A stretch of 64,000 bases of DNA from Saccharolobus caldissimus (GTDB taxonomy: Archaea > Thermoproteota > Thermoprotei_A > Sulfolobales > Sulfolobaceae): positions 2,816,001 through 2,880,000 of the forward strand of contig NZ_AP025226.1 of NCBI RefSeq assembly GCF_020886315.1, given 5' to 3'. Within the stretch, counting starts at the first letter, position 1. Each line of letters starts with the position of its first letter. This document shows positions 57,774-64,000 of this stretch, piece by piece. A program made the translations under genes and the position numbers. The notes under the pieces are model-generated. The model was given only the letters and a program-made list of their open reading frames with translations. It was not told the origin of the DNA and searched no databases.

Positions 57774-58907
57774 ATGCTAACTAAGAAGCAATTAGCCCTA
57801 ATTTCCATAGGAACTTCTTTAAGTTTTTGGGATATTTTCAATGTTCCTTATATTGTTAAAGATGCCTCAACGCAATTGGGTTATGTGTCCTCTTCATTAA
57901 TATTAACATCAGAAATGATAGGTTATTTCGTAGGTGGAGGAATTAACGGCTATATAGCGAGTAAATTTGGAAGGAAGTTAGGAATAATACTTTCCATGCT
58001 AATCATATTTATAGGTTCCTTACTTGGCTTTCTATCTCAAAATTATTTGCAGCTTATAATAGCTGAGTTCATAATAGGTTTCGGAATAGAAGGAGAGATA
58101 GCTGTAGTTCCATCCTATGTTTCAGAGATGACTACCCCAAATTTTAGAGGCAGAGCAGTTGGATTTACAACACTTGGGGGATTTTTAATGAGTTTAATTG
58201 TAGGACCCTTTGCCTTAATAATTCCAAATTGGAGATTTTTATTTTTACCCTCTCTATTAATTTCAGCTTTTGCTCTATTTTTCAGAATATTGTTACCGGA
58301 ATCTAACATTTGGATTAAAAAAAAGGAAGAAAAAATAGTTTGGGATAACACAGTTCTCATATTTCTAGCGATATGGGCTACTAGTTACTTCACTGGTTAT
58401 TCCCTATTTAGTGCTCCGATTTTCTCCTTGCTTTCAGCTAAGGGTTTTTCTAATTCAGCCTATTATTTCACTTATATTCTTTACGGAGATCCAATTGGTG
58501 TTATATTAGCCTCTATATTGAATGATAGATTTGAAAGAAAGTATACGTCATCTCTCTCTAATATTTTAAGCGGAATACTAATTTTTCTCATGCCATTAAC
58601 TACTGGAATATCCTTTATTATTATTGGATTCTTAGCTATGTTCTTTCAAGGCTTTAAGTTTCCTACTATGTATACCTATACTGCAGAAAATTTAGGAACT
58701 AAAATAAGATCTTTAGGTTACGGTATTGCAGATGGAATAGGGCATCTAGGAGGAGCTATAGGACCTGTAATATTCTCCTTCCTTTACGAGTATAGCACAC
58801 TAGCTTCATTTATAATGTTATTTATAATCTCATCAATATCTGGAATTCTAATATTATCATATGGAATGAAAACCAAAAATAAAAGCTTAGAAGAATTAAA
58901 AGGATAA
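57774..58907 (+). CDS. MFS transporter (sugar-porter-like)
   Basis: A 377-aa major facilitator superfamily protein with about 11-12 helices. The motif after helix 2 is [19 protein letters not shown] (G-x3-D/S-R-x-G-R-x type), and [12 protein letters not shown] after helix 4 is of the sugar or organic-acid porter type. [13 protein letters not shown] ends the N-terminal half, like the PESP motif in such porters. The second half repeats the pattern around [13 protein letters not shown]. The ATG 57774 is preceded by a TTTTAAAAAG box. The substrate is unknown. Confidence 0.88.
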   Translation: MLTKKQLALISIGTSLSFWDIFNVPYIVKDASTQLGYVSSSLILTSEMIGYFVGGGINGYIASKFGRKLGIILSMLIIFIGSLLGFLSQNYLQLIIAEFIIGFGIEGEIAVVPSYVSEMTTPNFRGRAVGFTTLGGFLMSLIVGPFALIIPNWRFLFLPSLLISAFALFFRILLPESNIWIKKKEEKIVWDNTVLIFLAIWATSYFTGYSLFSAPIFSLLSAKGFSNSAYYFTYILYGDPIGVILASILNDRFERKYTSSLSNILSGILIFLMPLTTGISFIIIGFLAMFFQGFKFPTMYTYTAENLGTKIRSLGYGIADGIGHLGGAIGPVIFSFLYEYSTLASFIMLFIISSISGILILSYGMKTKNKSLEELKG

Positions 58908-58960
58908 ACAAAATTTAACTCAATTTTTAAAACTCTTTGGCCATCATATTATAATTACCT

Positions 58961-58986
58961 CAGAAGTTCCCTTTTTCTAACTTCTG
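58961..58986. repeat. Perfect 8-bp inverted repeat with T-rich loop
   Basis: CAGAAGTT (58961-58968) and AACTTCTG (58979-58986) flank a 10-base loop (CCCTTTTTCT). On the plus strand it could help end the MFS transcript, 54 bases after its stop. On the minus strand it would lie just downstream of the structured RNA candidate at 59005-59231. Which RNA it serves is not clear. Confidence 0.55.
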
Positions 58987-59004
58987 ATTCTTATCATCAT
59001 ATAA

Positions 59005-59231
59005 ATCTGACGTCTCCACGCCCTGGAAAGGCGATGGATCCCTCCCAGAGGGTTCATCGTTCCCACTATCGATTCGGGACTACATCTGGTGGGCAGTAGA
59101 GGGCGCCAGAACTCCCCCCATATGAAGAGAAGGGACTTCCATCCATAACGTCTAGTCCCTTAAAGGAAGGAGATACTAGATGCTCCTCCCACAGTCCCAT
59201 CGAGCTGGGGAGGAGCGTCGTTAGCGTCACT
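59005..59231 (-). ncRNA. Candidate structured noncoding RNA, about 225 nt, multibranched
   Basis: This block is strikingly GC-rich in an AT-rich genome and has no intact gene. An outer stem joins TGACG (59008-59012) and CGTCA (59225-59229). A central stem joins ATGGAT (59034-59039) and ATCCAT (59141-59146). A perfect 9-bp hairpin is GCTCCTCCC/GGGAGGAGC (59182-59190/59208-59216), and another is CTAGT/ACTAG (59152-59156/59175-59179). The minus-strand TATA ATTTAAAT (59255-59262) predicts a start near 59231, exactly where the outer stem begins. This coincidence argues for a real RNA gene. RNase P RNA was considered, but the universal GAGGAAAGUCC-type element is absent. A short frame tail ending at 58957 raises the alternative of a transposon 3' relic. 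Confidence 0.55.
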
Positions 59232-59266
59232 AAAAGAAATTTAGGAAAAGAAGTATTTAAATATAA

Positions 59267-59325
59267 GGGGGCTATCCATCCCCGCTGGCGAGGCTTTCCG
59301 CTCCCTTAATCCCCAATTTTTGTAA
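59267..59325 (+). other. GC-rich block with hairpin and T-run next to the RNA candidate
   Basis: GGGG and CCCC (59268-59271/59280-59283) form a short hairpin around GCTATCCAT. Two CCGCT copies (59283-59287 and 59298-59302) follow, then CTCCCTTAATCCCCAATTTTTG with a T-run. The palindromic ATTTAAAT at 59255-59262 could also direct plus-strand transcription into this block. The CTTAATCCCCAA segment resembles CTTAATCTCCCCAAA in the hairpin element at 3207-3221. It may be a second short RNA or upstream control of the neighbouring one. Confidence 0.35.
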
Positions 59326-59414
59326 GTTCAATCATCATAATATTTTATAGAATAATTACATATTTGGATATAAATTATTTATACATAATTCGATGAATTA
59401 ATGAAATTATTATA

Positions 59415-60176
59415 TTAAAAACTGGAACCACTTAATAATGTTAATATACTTTCTAAGCTATAAGTTACTGCAATTCCTATGAAAAGCCATGTCCAGAATT
59501 TCACTTTAAAACCACCTAATAATGCAGCTGCAATTATGTTAATTCTTATCATTACGAAAACTAAAGAGGCTGAAGCAATAGTATTAAGTAGAGCGAGAAA
59601 GAGCTCATTTGTAATACCCAGGTAAAATATTGAAGCACCCAAACTTGTTGGCAAACCCGCAAATAGGGATAATAGTATTAATACTTTAAGGCTTAACTTG
59701 GACTTAGATAATAAGGCTGGTGAAGATATGGCTATACCCTCAGTAGCATTATGTACTGCGAAACCTATGGTGAATGCCCAGGCTGAGGCTAATGATCCTG
59801 AAAGTAAAGCTGCTGCAATAGCAAAACCTTCTCCAATGTTATGAATGCCTAATGCACTTGCAACCATAAGAGGTACTTTTGTGTTCTCTTCTTTAGAATT
59901 TTTCTCTAATAAGCTTAAAATAATCCAAGTACCTAATAACCCTATTGAGGTAAGACATAATCCAATTAGAAACTCAACATAATCCTTAGATGTCAGAAAA
60001 TTCGTAATTATTTCCTCTGCTTCAGATCCAGTATCTAATGCTAAATATGAGAGTATTCCACCAGTAAAGGCGCCTAAGTATCCCATAATCTTCTTATTAA
60101 CATTAACTATGGATAAAGAGCCGATAGATACTGTAGAGCCTGCTATAAGTCCTAGGATTATTGGAAAGTAATTCAT
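59415..60176 (-). CDS. ZIP family divalent metal transporter
   Basis: A 253-aa ZIP (GufA-like) transporter with eight hydrophobic helices. The two metal-binding helix motifs are HNIGEGFAIA and HNATEGIAIS. It moves Zn2+ or a related cation, generally into the cytoplasm. I choose ATG 60176 (MNYFPIILGL). The frame open from TTG 60209 would begin at the TATA box TTTATAA (60211-60217, minus strand). A palindrome-like operator overlaps the predicted transcription start (60180-60197). Confidence 0.9.
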   Translation of the reverse strand: MNYFPIILGLIAGSTVSIGSLSIVNVNKKIMGYLGAFTGGILSYLALDTGSEAEEIITNFLTSKDYVEFLIGLCLTSIGLLGTWIILSLLEKNSKEENTKVPLMVASALGIHNIGEGFAIAAALLSGSLASAWAFTIGFAVHNATEGIAISSPALLSKSKLSLKVLILLSLFAGLPTSLGASIFYLGITNELFLALLNTIASASLVFVMIRINIIAAALLGGFKVKFWTWLFIGIAVTYSLESILTLLSGSSF

Positions 60177-60179
60177 TTC

Positions 60180-60197
60180 TTTTCGCCTTGTCGTAAT
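60180..60197 (-). promoter_or_regulatory. Operator in the ZIP promoter, matching the NRAMP-like sites
   Basis: On the minus strand the sequence is ATTACGACAAGGCGAAAA. It matches the second NRAMP-like operator (TTTACGATTAGGCGTAAA, 18484-18501) at 14 of 18 positions, including the conserved TTACGA and GGCG cores at the same spacing. It begins about 14 bases downstream of the TATA box and covers the predicted start site, a repressor position. Two metal transporters sharing one motif suggests a metal-responsive regulator of the DtxR/MntR or Fur kind; the protein is not in this window. Confidence 0.6.
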
Positions 60198-60413
60198 TGT
60201 ATAATCCAACTTATAAAGTTGCTTTATGAAAAAATATGTTCAGTTAATGAATTATAAATATTAGCTAATTTTATACTTATTAACTTAAATTTTAAAATAT
60301 ATAATATAAAAATATACGTATTTTTCATACCTATAATATTATGAAGTAGTATCCTACTTTTATGAAATATATTTCTCACTTAATTTTAAAACTGAAAGAA
60401 CGAATTAACTTAT

Positions 60414-60941
60414 GTGCAGCTAGAAATATTCCTACTAATAATTAGTTTAGCCTTAATTCATGCAGTAGAACCAGATCATATTGTAACGTTAAGAATGGTT
60501 AGGGGAATAAGGAAATATATAATCTTCGGAGTATCTCATGGGGTGGGATTTGCTATAGTTGCAATACCTTTAATACTGTTGTTTTCTTATTCTTATCTCT
60601 TAGAACTAGCAGGGGATATACTTGGAATAGGATTTGCTATAGTTCTTTTAACTTCTGAGTTATTAAATAAAGAAATTGAGATAGCCCCTAGAGGCTCTGG
60701 AATAGCACAAGGAGCCTTAGCAATAACCCCTTCAAAAATATTGGTAGCTATTATAGCTGCCCAAGCTGGTTTAATTTTAGGCTTATGGTACATAACACTT
60801 TTCATTATTATCTCATCATCTGCACTAATCTTAGTAGGGATTGCCGTAAATAGAGTTCCAAAAAATATTAGTAAAGTTTTCAATATTATAATATCTTTTG
60901 TAACAATTATATATTTATTAATTCAGATTTTCAGTATATAA
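60414..60941 (+). CDS. NicO/NiCoT-like membrane protein (possible metal exporter or importer)
   Basis: A 175-aa membrane protein with five to six helices. The first helix contains HAVEPDHIVTLRM, similar to the H-x4-DH signature of nickel/cobalt transporters, and the second GVSHGVGFAIV, similar to their FSLGHS motif. It is shorter than typical NiCoT proteins and resembles the UreH/SafE or RcnA-like group. The GTG start at 60414 is the only one before the signature. It lies between ZIP and EamA transporter genes. Ion specificity is unknown. Confidence 0.7.
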   Translation: MQLEIFLLIISLALIHAVEPDHIVTLRMVRGIRKYIIFGVSHGVGFAIVAIPLILLFSYSYLLELAGDILGIGFAIVLLTSELLNKEIEIAPRGSGIAQGALAITPSKILVAIIAAQAGLILGLWYITLFIIISSSALILVGIAVNRVPKNISKVFNIIISFVTIIYLLIQIFSI

Positions 60942-60996
60942 AGTTTTGTCTTACTGTAGAATATGACTTAAATACAAGTAAGATTTTATTATCGAT

Positions 60997-61779
60997 GTGA
61001 AGGAAAAAGTAATACTATTTTTAGGTGGAGTGGCTTTTGGTACCGCTGCTATATTCGTGAAACTCTGTACCATAACCCCTCCATTAATAACTTTCCTAAG
61101 ATTCATATTAGCTGGGATTATACTATTTCCCTTTAAGAAAAATACTAAAATTAGACTAAAGTCATTAGTTTTACCATCTCTCTTCTTATCCCTTCACATG
61201 TTATTTTTCATAAGTAGTGTATTCTTGACTACAATTGCTGATTCCACAATATTAGTTTCGACAAGTCCTATTTTTGCAATGATATTAAGGAGAAGGATTG
61301 ACATGTTTATTATTATAGCTATCCTAGGTATTATAGTAATGAATTACCCTATTAATTTCGGTCATTTGGTAGGAAATATACTTGCTTTGCTTTCGGCTAT
61401 CTCATTTGCCTTATATACGTTTTTCCTATCAAAAATAAATTACGATTTCATATCAACGGCACCAGTTATTTACTTGATGTCGTCAATTTTTATGATACCC
61501 ATATTACCGCTTTATGGAATTGGAAAGTTCAATTTAACTACTTTACTAGGAATAATGGGCTTAGTACTCGTGCCTACTTTAATTGGTCACGGATCCATTA
61601 TATATACTGCTAATAAACTCCCTATCAGTATTGTTACTTCTTCTGAATTAATAGAACCCATAATAGCTACAATCTTAGCTATATTCATTTTTAACCAAAT
61701 TCCTACTCTTCAAGAAATATTAGGAGGTTCTATAACATTAATATCGATATATATATCATTTTCTCAAATTTCCAAGTAA
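60997..61779 (+). CDS. EamA/DMT-family transporter
   Basis: A 260-aa drug/metabolite transporter with nine to ten helices in two EamA repeats. The first begins GGVAFGTAAIFVKLC with FLRFILAGIILFPF. The second begins GNILALLSAISFALYTFFL and ends GGSITLISIYISFSQ. The GTG start at 60997 is about 30 bases after GATTTTATTATC. It follows the NicO-like gene after 55 bases and may be cotranscribed. The end overlaps the convergent secreted-protein gene by 16 bases. The substrate is unknown. Confidence 0.85.
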   Translation: MKEKVILFLGGVAFGTAAIFVKLCTITPPLITFLRFILAGIILFPFKKNTKIRLKSLVLPSLFLSLHMLFFISSVFLTTIADSTILVSTSPIFAMILRRRIDMFIIIAILGIIVMNYPINFGHLVGNILALLSAISFALYTFFLSKINYDFISTAPVIYLMSSIFMIPILPLYGIGKFNLTTLLGIMGLVLVPTLIGHGSIIYTANKLPISIVTSSELIEPIIATILAIFIFNQIPTLQEILGGSITLISIYISFSQISK

Positions 61780-62381
61780 AATTGCTTGATTGAATTAAAA
61801 ATTAATAAGATAGCATCAATTATATCATTCTCTTCACTATCATCCGATGAGGAATTTATAGGAGATATAAATTTAAGATAAAGTCTAATATTGTCTAAAA
61901 CTTCTTGAGGGGACATATTGTAGTAACTTTTTCCTGATATATAAGCAGTTACTTCTATTTCTTTATCTTTTATTGTAATATTAGCAGAGGTATGATTTAA
62001 ATTAAGTGAAACTACTTGTCCGTCTTCAAAATATAAGATTATATAAAGTTGAGCAAACGTGTTATTACTGGGACTAATACCTATTAAATATATTCCGCGT
62101 TCTCTTACGTGAATTTTAAATTTTGCTTTAAAAGAAAATGAATATGTAACATTACTTTCTGTTGAAGTAGTACTTATTGAAGTAGTAGACGCTGAAGTAG
62201 CCGTATGCGTAACAGTGGATGTGGTATTAGAAGTTATTAATTCCAAGCCCGAAATATTTACTGGAACTTGACTTATCGGTTGACTAGGTCTATGTAATGC
62301 ATAATATAATTCTATACCTAATACTACGTTTACAATTAATGTAATTAATACTAAACTTACTAACAATGTTTGTCTTTCCAC
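61764..62381 (-). CDS. Secreted, membrane-anchored protein with Ser/Thr-rich linker, 205 aa
   Basis: An N-terminal hydrophobic segment (TLLVSLVLITLIVNVVLGIE) is followed by a Ser/Thr-rich stretch with repeated STT units (about 45-80), probably O- or N-glycosylated. A beta-rich domain follows and an acidic end (SSDDSEENDIIDAI). No family is recognised; the design resembles archaeal pilin-associated or surface proteins. I choose GTG 62381, because the minus-strand TATA ACTTAAAT (62405-62412) is 27 bases upstream. An ATG at 62453 would translate the promoter and the GTGAAAC operator. Confidence 0.6.
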   Translation of the reverse strand: MERQTLLVSLVLITLIVNVVLGIELYYALHRPSQPISQVPVNISGLELITSNTTSTVTHTATSASTTSISTTSTESNVTYSFSFKAKFKIHVRERGIYLIGISPSNNTFAQLYIILYFEDGQVVSLNLNHTSANITIKDKEIEVTAYISGKSYYNMSPQEVLDNIRLYLKFISPINSSSDDSEENDIIDAILLIFNSIKQFYLEI

Positions 62382-62421
62382 ATTATTATTCTTGATAATA
62401 TTCCATTTAAGTATTAGTTCC

Positions 62422-62436
62422 GTGAAACAGTGAAAC
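62422..62436 (-). promoter_or_regulatory. Tandem GTGAAAC sites upstream of the secreted-protein TATA box
   Basis: GTGAAAC occurs at 62422-62428 and 62430-62436, 8 bases apart on the plus strand, so GTTTCAC reads toward the minus-strand gene. The pair ends about 10 bases upstream of the TATA box (62405-62412), an activator-like or BRE-overlapping location, and lies between two divergent genes. The same word occurs twice in the promoter at 63533-63580. Confidence 0.5.
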
Positions 62437-62476
62437 GCTAAACTAATAAACATCAGTTATAATATAATTTGTGTTA

Positions 62477-63280
62477 ATGAGACGTTTACTAATAGTCTTG
62501 ATATTATTGCCTTTCTTTACTACAATTTTACTACATGCATCTATTAATATAATAAATGTTTATTATAATGGAACCGTAGAAGCTGAACTTAGCAATGTTA
62601 CCCAATTCATTCTTATCGGATCAAATATTACTGACTTAAGAGTTATAGGATCTCAATATAATTTATCAAATAATATCATATATCTGAAAAATACAGGAAA
62701 TATTGTTTATATTTCGTATAAAGCAGTATTACCAAAGGGTATTATCCAGGTTAATGAAAACGGTAATTTCACTATAAACGTATTTTTACCTATAAACGCA
62801 TCAATGAATTATATATATCCACAACCGTCAAGTTTCATAGTGATAAATGGATTATATAACATAACATTTACGAATGCTAATAAAGTAACTATTCTCTATT
62901 CATTTTACTCTATTTTTTCACAAAGACAGTCAGAAAATAATGTTGAGCTTTATTTAATAGGAGGTTTAATAGGGAGTGACTCCGTCTTAGCATCATTAAT
63001 TTTCCTTTTACTAAGGAGAAGTAAAGTTGCTAGTAAGATTAATAAGGGAGAAGAGGAAGAAAACATTGACTTAATAAGTAATGTATTGGATGAAAGAGAT
63101 ACCATAGTTCTTGAAGCTATAAAGATGGGTACTAGTACTTTAGCAGATATTGTAAGGCAAACTGGTTTGCCAAAGTCAACTGCATATAGAAGAGTTAAAA
63201 AACTCGTTAAACTAGGGTATATAGAGGAAATCAGAGAAGAAGGTAAAGTCAGATATGTAGTAAAGAAAAAAGAGGATTAA
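62477..63280 (+). CDS. Membrane-anchored winged-helix regulator with extracytoplasmic domain
   Basis: A 267-aa protein. A signal-like hydrophobic segment (RRLLIVLILLPFFTTILLHA) leads to an extracytoplasmic beta-rich domain with many N-x-S/T sequons (about 25-155). A second membrane helix follows (about 160-183), then a cytoplasmic linker and a C-terminal winged helix: VLDERDTIVLEAIKMGTSTL, then LADIVRQTGLPKSTAYRRVK and a wing. This layout resembles the membrane-bound ArnR-type regulators of archaellum genes. ATG 62477 is chosen, with GTG 62471 possible. It is divergent from one secreted-protein gene and upstream of another, both with GTGAAAC sites. Confidence 0.8.
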   Translation: MRRLLIVLILLPFFTTILLHASINIINVYYNGTVEAELSNVTQFILIGSNITDLRVIGSQYNLSNNIIYLKNTGNIVYISYKAVLPKGIIQVNENGNFTINVFLPINASMNYIYPQPSSFIVINGLYNITFTNANKVTILYSFYSIFSQRQSENNVELYLIGGLIGSDSVLASLIFLLLRRSKVASKINKGEEEENIDLISNVLDERDTIVLEAIKMGTSTLADIVRQTGLPKSTAYRRVKKLVKLGYIEEIREEGKVRYVVKKKED

Positions 63281-63441
63281 AATTTTATATGATATCCACT
63301 ATTTATTATTATTATTGTATCGATTATTGCATATATAGTTATGCCTATTAATAACATTATTGTTAGTTTCTTAGTATCTAATATATTATCTTTATATTCT
63401 ATTTCTTGATATTCTTCTTCATATATTATTTTCTTATACAT
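63277..63441 (-). CDS. Small membrane protein, 54 aa
   Basis: A short minus-strand frame gives a charged head (MYKKIIYEEEYQEIEYKDNI) followed by one strongly hydrophobic helix (TIMLLIGITIYAIIDTIIII) and a short tail. A minus-strand TATA-like ATTTATAA lies about 25 bases before ATG 63441, consistent with a leaderless gene. The stop overlaps that of the convergent regulator gene by four bases. The clear amphipathic head plus single membrane helix supports a real protein; no family is recognised. Confidence 0.55.
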   Translation of the reverse strand: MYKKIIYEEEYQEIEYKDNILDTKKLTIMLLIGITIYAIIDTIIIINSGYHIKF

Positions 63442-63532
63442 TTCTATCTGATTATATGTTATAAATTATACTTTTTAAGACATTCGTTTTACTTATGTTT
63501 CGAGAAGATATAAACTATAATGTATTATTAAA

Positions 63533-63580
63533 TTTCACTGGGTTCCGATACAGTGAAACCATTCCTTATAAAGGTGAAAC
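63533..63580 (+). promoter_or_regulatory. Promoter with palindromic and direct GTGAAAC operators
   Basis: TTTCACTG (63533-63540) and CAGTGAAA (63551-63558) form a perfect 8-bp inverted repeat around 10 bases. TTATAAA (63566-63572) is the TATA box, and GGTGAAAC (63573-63580) follows it immediately. AGTGAAAC (63552-63559) and GGTGAAAC are direct repeats 21 bases apart, two helical turns. The box lies about 25 bases before the predicted start near 63592. A Shine-Dalgarno-like GGTGAG (63595-63600) precedes ATG 63606, so this message has a short leader. Confidence 0.65.
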
Positions 63581-63605
63581 TGCAAGTTAATCTTGGTGAG
63601 AAAAG

Positions 63606-64000
63606 ATGAATAAATTGGTAATGTTAGGAATTCTGCTTAGTGCAATATTAGTGGGAGGTATAGTAATAGGAGAAGAGGTTAGTGGGTCATTAGCTACGAT
63701 AAGTTACAATGTAACTTCCCCATCAATACAAACTATAGCAGCTTCTTTTAACTTAGGAAATTTGACTGCTGGCCAAAAAGGAAGCCTAACAGAAAATGCT
63801 ACATTAACAATTACCACTAATGGAACATATACTGTGAAACTAAAAGAAGATGTACTAGAAGATGTCTTCTCTGAATTTAACGTAACAATACATATAGCTA
63901 ATTATACCTTTACCTTACAACTTCACGGAAAAGATAAATATATGGTATATCTTAATAAGGGAACCTACACTGTTAATATAAAAATATCATATATAGTATC
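63606..64000 (+). CDS. Secreted protein, partial (runs off the right edge)
   Basis: The first 131 residues are visible. An N-terminal signal or anchor (MNKLVMLGILLSAILVGGIV) is followed by an extracytoplasmic beta-rich region with many Asn-x-Ser/Thr sequons and a Thr-rich segment (SLTENATLTITTNGTYTVKL). No family is recognised. GGTGAG five bases before ATG 63606 is an unusually clear ribosome binding site for this genome, where most genes are leaderless. It is downstream of the membrane-bound regulator and has its own operator-rich promoter. Confidence 0.7.
   Translation, partial: MNKLVMLGILLSAILVGGIVIGEEVSGSLATISYNVTSPSIQTIAASFNLGNLTAGQKGSLTENATLTITTNGTYTVKLKEDVLEDVFSEFNVTIHIANYTFTLQLHGKDKYMVYLNKGTYTVNIKISYIV

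Noticed and set aside
59005-59231. RNase P RNA or SRP RNA on the minus strand
   Set aside because: Multibranched shape and a GGAAGTCCC word are suggestive, but the universal GAGGAAAGUCC/ACAGAA-type pairs of RNase P and the GGAAG tetraloop helix of SRP RNA were not found. I therefore call it only a structured RNA candidate.

Overview
This window is chromosomal DNA from a thermoacidophilic crenarchaeon of the order Sulfolobales. The evidence is an AT-rich background, many leaderless genes with a TATA box about 25 bases before the start codon, a third (gamma-type) thermosome subunit, a complete SoxM-type respiratory gene set with sulfocyanin, a Sulfolobus-type glucose dehydrogenase, and the classical mevalonate pathway enzymes. 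Gene content and order resemble the soxM, mevalonate and alpha-mannosidase/glucose dehydrogenase neighbourhoods of Saccharolobus and Sulfurisphaera. I cannot name the species from sequence alone.

Layout. 1-15.9 kb is mainly carbohydrate metabolism: a partial MFS transporter, an orphan molybdenum hydroxylase large subunit, a Gfo/Idh/MocA oxidoreductase and a GH5-like glycosidase on the minus strand. Divergent to these is a tightly overlapping plus-strand operon (GH38 alpha-mannosidase, SDR dehydrogenase, BadF-type sugar kinase), then glucose dehydrogenase, a membrane glycosyltransferase and the thermosome subunit. 15.9-22.9 kb holds an acid-sugar dehydratase-like enolase-superfamily protein with unusual internal base skew, 3-hydroxyacyl-CoA dehydrogenase, an NRAMP-like metal transporter behind two tandem palindromic operators, an ABC-2 exporter and unknown proteins. 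23-34 kb is housekeeping: diphosphomevalonate decarboxylase convergent with phosphomevalonate kinase, small HTH proteins, a SPOUT methyltransferase, a glycosyltransferase, an esterase, an SDR epimerase, methylthioribose-1-phosphate isomerase and a SpoIIM-type membrane protein.

34.8-43.3 kb is the terminal oxidase region. On the minus strand are sulfocyanin (soxE), the fused subunit I+III oxidase (soxM) and a DUF1404 membrane protein. On the plus strand are Rieske protein, cytochrome b, CuA subunit II and SoxI (soxFGHI). A VapBC toxin-antitoxin pair sits between the two halves. Electrons would pass from quinol through SoxG/SoxF and sulfocyanin to SoxH/SoxM and oxygen. 43.4-50.8 kb has membrane and secreted unknowns, tRNA-Leu(CAG), a HEPN/MNT pair, a CPA2-type antiporter and an acetamidase/formamidase. 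51-64 kb is accessory: a membrane-bound HTH protein, an FAH-family protein divergent from a second orphan molybdenum hydroxylase subunit, a class II glutamine amidotransferase, MFS, ZIP, NicO-like and EamA transporters, and a small module of secreted proteins around a membrane-anchored winged-helix regulator.

The least ordinary features are not in the large genes. They are: (i) an about 84-nt hairpin whose stem encloses four GGGG runs (3183-3266); (ii) a GC-rich multibranched RNA candidate whose outer stem begins where its promoter predicts (59005-59231); (iii) a second GC-rich hairpin-rich locus (51056-51300) that may be a solo RNA or a relic of an IS200/IS605 3' end; (iv) a 27-residue protein made almost entirely of Glu/Asp with spaced Trp/Phe (56414-56497); (v) a palindromic operator shared by the NRAMP-like and ZIP promoters; and (vi) GTGAAAC operators shared by the secreted-protein module at the right end. 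No CRISPR array and no intact insertion sequence is visible.
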